From: Actinobacteria bacterium 69-20
Lineage (GTDB): Bacteria; Actinomycetota; Actinomycetes; Mycobacteriales; Nakamurellaceae
Length of the DNA stretch: 64,000 nt
Reading direction: 5' to 3'
Assembly: GCA_001897425.1 (NCBI GenBank)
Contig: MKSW01000012.1
Span: forward strand, 1 to 64,000
The translations under genes and the position numbers were made by a program. Positions 60,969-64,000 of this stretch are shown here, in pieces. Under the pieces are notes generated by a model. It saw nothing but the letters and a program-made list of their open reading frames with translations, was not told the DNA's origin and did not search any database. The first letter of the stretch is position 1, and each line of letters begins with the position of its first letter.

Positions 60969-62546
60969 ATGACGGCGACCGCGTCCTATACGCTCGAAGC
61001 GGTCCTTGCGGCCGTGGGACTTCCGGTGCTCCAGTCGCTGTGCTTGCCCCTCGGGCCGAATGTGAATGCGGGTGAACCGTGGCTTTTTGACCCAGCCGAG
61101 GATATTGAGGCGAGGCCGGGCGCATTGTTGCTCGCGGTCGGGTGTCGACCTCGTGGCTCTGCCGCCAATGTCGTTCGGGCGGCCGCCGCGGCTGAGTTTG
61201 CCGCCGTCATCGTCAAATCGTACGGTGAGGAGCTTGCGCCGATCATCGCGGCCGCCGAGAATGCCCGTATTGCATTGCTGCTCGTCGATGACGAAGTTCC
61301 GTGGCCACACCTGTTTTCGTTGCTCGTCGCCGCCGCTTCGCGGGGCCCTGCCGGGCGGCGCCAGCCGTTTTTTGGGGTCGTGCCCGGCGATCTGTTCGCG
61401 CTGGCGAACGCGGTTGCCTCCATGGTGGGTGGCGCGATAACCATCGAGGACATGCGCCAGCATGTCTTGGCCTACTCGAGCATTCCGGGGCAGCCGATCG
61501 ATGACCCGCGTCGGGAGGGCATCTTAGGTCGGCGCGTCCCGGAGGAGTTCCGGCTGGCCAGTATGTACGAAGAGGTCAGGCAGGCAGAATCGGTTGTGCG
61601 GGTCGAGCGGGACGGCGTCCGGTCGCGGTTGGCGGTGTCGATCCAGGCCGGTGACGAACCGATCGGGTCCATTTGGGCGGTGGAAGGCGACGGCGGATTC
61701 CCGGCCGGGGCGGAAGCCGCGCTGGCAGATGCGGCGAGGCTCGCCTCGTTGCACCTGCTGCGCTTGCGCGCGAACCAAGATGTCGAAAGCGCCGCTCGTT
61801 CCGCGGCGCTTCGCGTGCTGCTCCTGGGTCAAGGCAACGCCCGGGCGAATGCATTACCGTCCGTCGATATGCACCCGCTCGCCGTGGTCGCGTTTCAAGC
61901 GATCGGGCGTGTGCGTGATGACGACAGCGCGCTGCTCGAATCCGCCGCGCACTTTGTTGCGGTCTCGTGCGAAAGCGCCTATCGCAACGCAGCCTGCCTG
62001 ACGCTCGGCGAGACGATATACGCGCTCCTGCCGACGAGCGGCGATGGCCGGGATGTACTCCGGGCCATGGTAGAGCGCATCATCGACCGGGCCGCGGCCT
62101 CACTGCACGTGCGCCTGCGGGCCGGCATCGGCAGCGCAGTGGCGGATCTCGGATCGGTGGTCACGTCGCGAACCGACGCCGACCTGGTCTTGGCGGTTCT
62201 TGCGTCGGAATCGAACCCGGCGACGGTCGCCACGATCGCGGACGTAAGGAGCCGAACAGTCCTTCTGCACCTGCGCAATTGTGTCGGTGATGATCCGCGC
62301 ATGTCGCTGGACGTGCTCGATACCATCGCGGCCCACGACAGGGACCGGGGCACGGACTACATCGGCACGCTGCGCACCTATCTCGACAGCCTGGGGGACA
62401 TACCGACAGCCGCCGAGCGGATGTTCTTGCATCAGAACACTTTTCGTCATCGCATGCGGCGGATAGCCGAGCTGTTCAATGTCGACGTTGAGGACCCCGA
62501 CGAGCGATTGGTGCTGTGGCTACTGCTGCGCATCTCCGGGGATTGA
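60969..62546 (+). CDS. PucR-family transcriptional regulator
   Basis: A regulator of about 525 residues. The N-terminal part (to about residue 120) is a PucR-like sensory domain (EDIEARPGALLLAVG, then AAEFAAVIVKSYGEELAPII), the middle is a GGDEF-like fold region, and the C-terminus YLDSLGDIPTAAERMFLHQN, then TFRHRMRRIAELFNVD, is the HTH_30 DNA-binding domain. Such proteins activate purine or amino-acid catabolic genes. It follows the racemase gene on the same strand and probably controls the island. The start is ATG 60969 or 60933; no strong ribosome site supports either. Confidence 0.85.
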   Translation: MTATASYTLEAVLAAVGLPVLQSLCLPLGPNVNAGEPWLFDPAEDIEARPGALLLAVGCRPRGSAANVVRAAAAAEFAAVIVKSYGEELAPIIAAAENARIALLLVDDEVPWPHLFSLLVAAASRGPAGRRQPFFGVVPGDLFALANAVASMVGGAITIEDMRQHVLAYSSIPGQPIDDPRREGILGRRVPEEFRLASMYEEVRQAESVVRVERDGVRSRLAVSIQAGDEPIGSIWAVEGDGGFPAGAEAALADAARLASLHLLRLRANQDVESAARSAALRVLLLGQGNARANALPSVDMHPLAVVAFQAIGRVRDDDSALLESAAHFVAVSCESAYRNAACLTLGETIYALLPTSGDGRDVLRAMVERIIDRAAASLHVRLRAGIGSAVADLGSVVTSRTDADLVLAVLASESNPATVATIADVRSRTVLLHLRNCVGDDPRMSLDVLDTIAAHDRDRGTDYIGTLRTYLDSLGDIPTAAERMFLHQNTFRHRMRRIAELFNVDVEDPDERLVLWLLLRISGD

Positions 62547-62605
62547 CGCGGGTCCGGCCTGGCACCGAAGCGCCGGGCTACCCTCGTACTTCTGCTTCCG
62601 GGTCG

Positions 62606-63115
62606 TCAGCGCTTGGCGACCTTGGGAAGGATGGTCCCGCGCCACACATCGTCATCCCGGCCGATGAGCGCCATGTGATCGACTCCCAGGAGTTCGAGGC
62701 ACCCGATCTCGACGTGGGTCGCGCGACGGCGCGGTTGGGCCACACCGAGACATCTGCATGGTCGGTGCTGAGAGCGCGTGCGCAGCAACGAGTCCCGGGA
62801 TCGCCTGCAGTGCCGATTCGACGTCATCCCCGATGGCCGGCCACTCACCGCCGGCGCCGAACTGGTGGAATTCCGGGATGACGGCGGCGAAACCGCGCTC
62901 GACCAGGGCTCTGCCGAACGGGCGCAGGTGGCGCCGGTCGTAGGCGGCCCGCCAGAATCCCCGTGCACAGCGATGATCAGCCTCGTGGCCGCGGCGTCCG
63001 GTCGTTGCTGCGGCAGGTACACGTCGATGACGCCGTCCTCGCCGCCGCGATAACGGAGAACCGCGTCCGGTTCCGGGCCGGGCCGGCCGACGTTCGCCGG
63101 GATGTCGTCTGCCAC
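62606..63115 (-). pseudogene. Decayed alpha/beta hydrolase gene, copy B
   Basis: From GTG 63115 the frame reads VADDIPANVGRPGPEPDAVL, then GVIDVYLPQQR and RLIIAVHG, the start of an alpha/beta hydrolase up to its oxyanion motif. One G is then missing near 62966; read in the next frame it continues FWRAAYDRRHLRPFGRAL, then VIPEFHQFG. The nucleophile region (GHSAG) is deleted, and the tail returns as VEIGCLELLGVDHMALIG to the stop at 62606. The tail aligns without gaps to copy A at 43057. Inactive. Confidence 0.75.
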
Positions 63116-63155
63116 GGGCGGGATGCTACCGGGGCTCGCGCAGCGGCCGGCTGGG

Positions 63156-64000
63156 TCACCGTATGGCGTCGATGACGAGCCCGAGAACCGTGATGGCGCC
63201 GGACTTGTCCAGTGGATGATTGCCGTTGCCGCACTTGGGGGATTGCACGCAGGACGGGCACCCGGCGGCGCAGGGGCATGCGGTGACGAGGTCGCGCACG
63301 GCGGTGAGCCACTGTGGGAGGACCTGGTAGCCGTGGTCGGCGAACCCCGCCCCGCCCGGATAGCCGTCATAGACGATGACGGTCGGCTCCCCGGTATCCG
63401 GCTGCAGCGCGGTCGACAGGCCGCCGATGTCCCACCTGTCGCAGCCGGCGAACAGCGGAAGGAGTCCGATCGCCGCATGCTCGGCCGCGTGTAGTGCGCC
63501 GGGGATGGTGGCGTCGGAAAGTCCTGCGGCGGAGAGGGTTTCGTGGGAGATGGTGTACCACACCGCCCTGGTGTCCAGCGTGTGCTCGGGCATGTCGAGC
63601 CCGACCGAGTCGATCAGGGTGCCGTCGCCGCGCCTGCGGAGGTACCCGACGACCTGCTCGGTGGCGCGTACGGCCCCAGTCGAGACGGAAATGCCGCTCG
63701 ACACCTGTTGCGTCGCAAGGGCTTCGACGATCGCCACGGTCGAGACGGAGCGGGCGGTCGTCGACCAGTCCGGCCGGTCCGCGTCGAGCAGAGCCACGCC
63801 GCCGTCCAGGTCGAGCTCGCGCACGACGTACGTCTGGCCCTGGTGCAGATACACCGCTCCCGGATGCACGGTCGCGGGCGCGCGCAGGGCGTCCTCGGTA
63901 CCGAGCAGACGCCCCGTGTCTGCCTCGACGACGGCGATCTGCCGGCCGGAACCGCGGAGACTGATGCCGCTGGCCGGATAGCGATGCCCGGCGAAGAAGT
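63156..64000 (-). CDS. DEAD/DEAH-box helicase with DUF1998 domain, C-terminal part
   Basis: The frame runs to the window edge, so the N-terminal ATPase domains lie outside. The visible 281 residues are the DUF1998 C-terminal module: VHPGAVYLHQGQTYVVRELD, then RAVWYTISHETLSAAGL, YDGYPGGAGFADHGY and a four-Cys motif, CPCAAGCPSCVQSPKCGNGN, which can hold zinc or an iron-sulfur cluster. This is the Rv3649-type helicase of actinobacteria, related to MrfA/Hrq1. In mycobacteria its gene converges on the Rv3654c-type pilus genes, which here lie 37 kb away. Confidence 0.88.
   Translation of the reverse strand, partial: FFAGHRYPASGISLRGSGRQIAVVEADTGRLLGTEDALRAPATVHPGAVYLHQGQTYVVRELDLDGGVALLDADRPDWSTTARSVSTVAIVEALATQQVSSGISVSTGAVRATEQVVGYLRRRGDGTLIDSVGLDMPEHTLDTRAVWYTISHETLSAAGLSDATIPGALHAAEHAAIGLLPLFAGCDRWDIGGLSTALQPDTGEPTVIVYDGYPGGAGFADHGYQVLPQWLTAVRDLVTACPCAAGCPSCVQSPKCGNGNHPLDKSGAITVLGLVIDAIR

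Noticed and set aside
1..64000. CRISPR arrays, tRNA, rRNA and phage integrases.
   Set aside because: No regularly spaced repeat cluster, no cloverleaf with a recognisable acceptor/T-arm, and no integrase motif was seen on reading both strands.

Overview
The window is high-GC DNA with dense, overlapping genes and AGGAGG-type ribosome binding sites. The Tat-like lipoprotein signals, HutC regulator with DasR-type operators, Rv3654c-Rv3656c-type pilus genes and the DUF1998 helicase fragment point to an actinobacterium, probably near the Mycobacteriales or a related order. The genus cannot be fixed from this sequence alone.

Left part (1-21.9 kb). After a small membrane protein and a DUF433/DUF5615 toxin-antitoxin pair lies a carbohydrate regulon. 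An 11-gene minus-strand operon (12580 down to 1667), nearly all of it translationally coupled, encodes a DegT aminotransferase, two amidohydrolase-fold proteins, two paralogous NAD-dependent dehydrogenases/epimerases, a SIS-domain protein, a ceramidase-like protein, a Gfo/Idh/MocA oxidoreductase, an enolase-superfamily enzyme, a BadF-type kinase and a DHDPS-like (DUF993) protein. A HutC/GntR repressor, a sugar ABC importer without its ATPase, an esterase, a beta-propeller protein and a second ceramidase-like protein complete it. Four near-copies of the DasR operator tie these units together. The substrate is unknown; an amino sugar or aminocyclitol is the best guess.

Middle (21.9-30.9 kb). 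A 205-bp direct repeat, one copy of which holds a truncated pilin gene, flanks a 3-kb insert carrying a RHH/MazF toxin-antitoxin pair and a small-membrane-protein/XRE/quinone-oxidoreductase operon. The intact second copy leads into DUF4244 pilin, TadE-like and Rv3654c-like genes. A RHH/PIN pair follows, then a nitrite/NO module: a 914-residue fusion of a membrane domain, a cupredoxin and a NirK-type reductase, plus DUF2249 and hemerythrin proteins.

Kynurenine region (31-44.4 kb). A complete set takes tryptophan to pyruvate and acetyl-CoA: TDO, a probable formamidase, kynureninase, KMO, HAAO, ACMSD, 2-aminomuconate semialdehyde dehydrogenase, 2-aminomuconate deaminase, oxalocrotonate decarboxylase, pentenoate hydratase, hydroxyoxovalerate aldolase and acetaldehyde dehydrogenase, with a divergent LysR regulator.

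Peptide island (43.1-62.7 kb). It is bounded by two decayed copies of one alpha/beta-hydrolase gene. It holds a serine D-peptidase/esterase-like protein, a full dipeptide ABC importer, a P450 with its reductase, a divergent TDO homologue that lacks the catalytic His, an M55 D-aminopeptidase, and an M20 hydrolase / GNAT / N-succinylamino acid racemase set with a PucR regulator. Read together, this looks like a system that imports a D-amino-acid-containing, perhaps tryptophan-derived, peptide, releases the D-residues, inverts them through N-succinylation and oxidises an indole product. It is the most interesting candidate system here. IS-derived scars are scattered through the island. The window ends inside a DUF1998 helicase gene.
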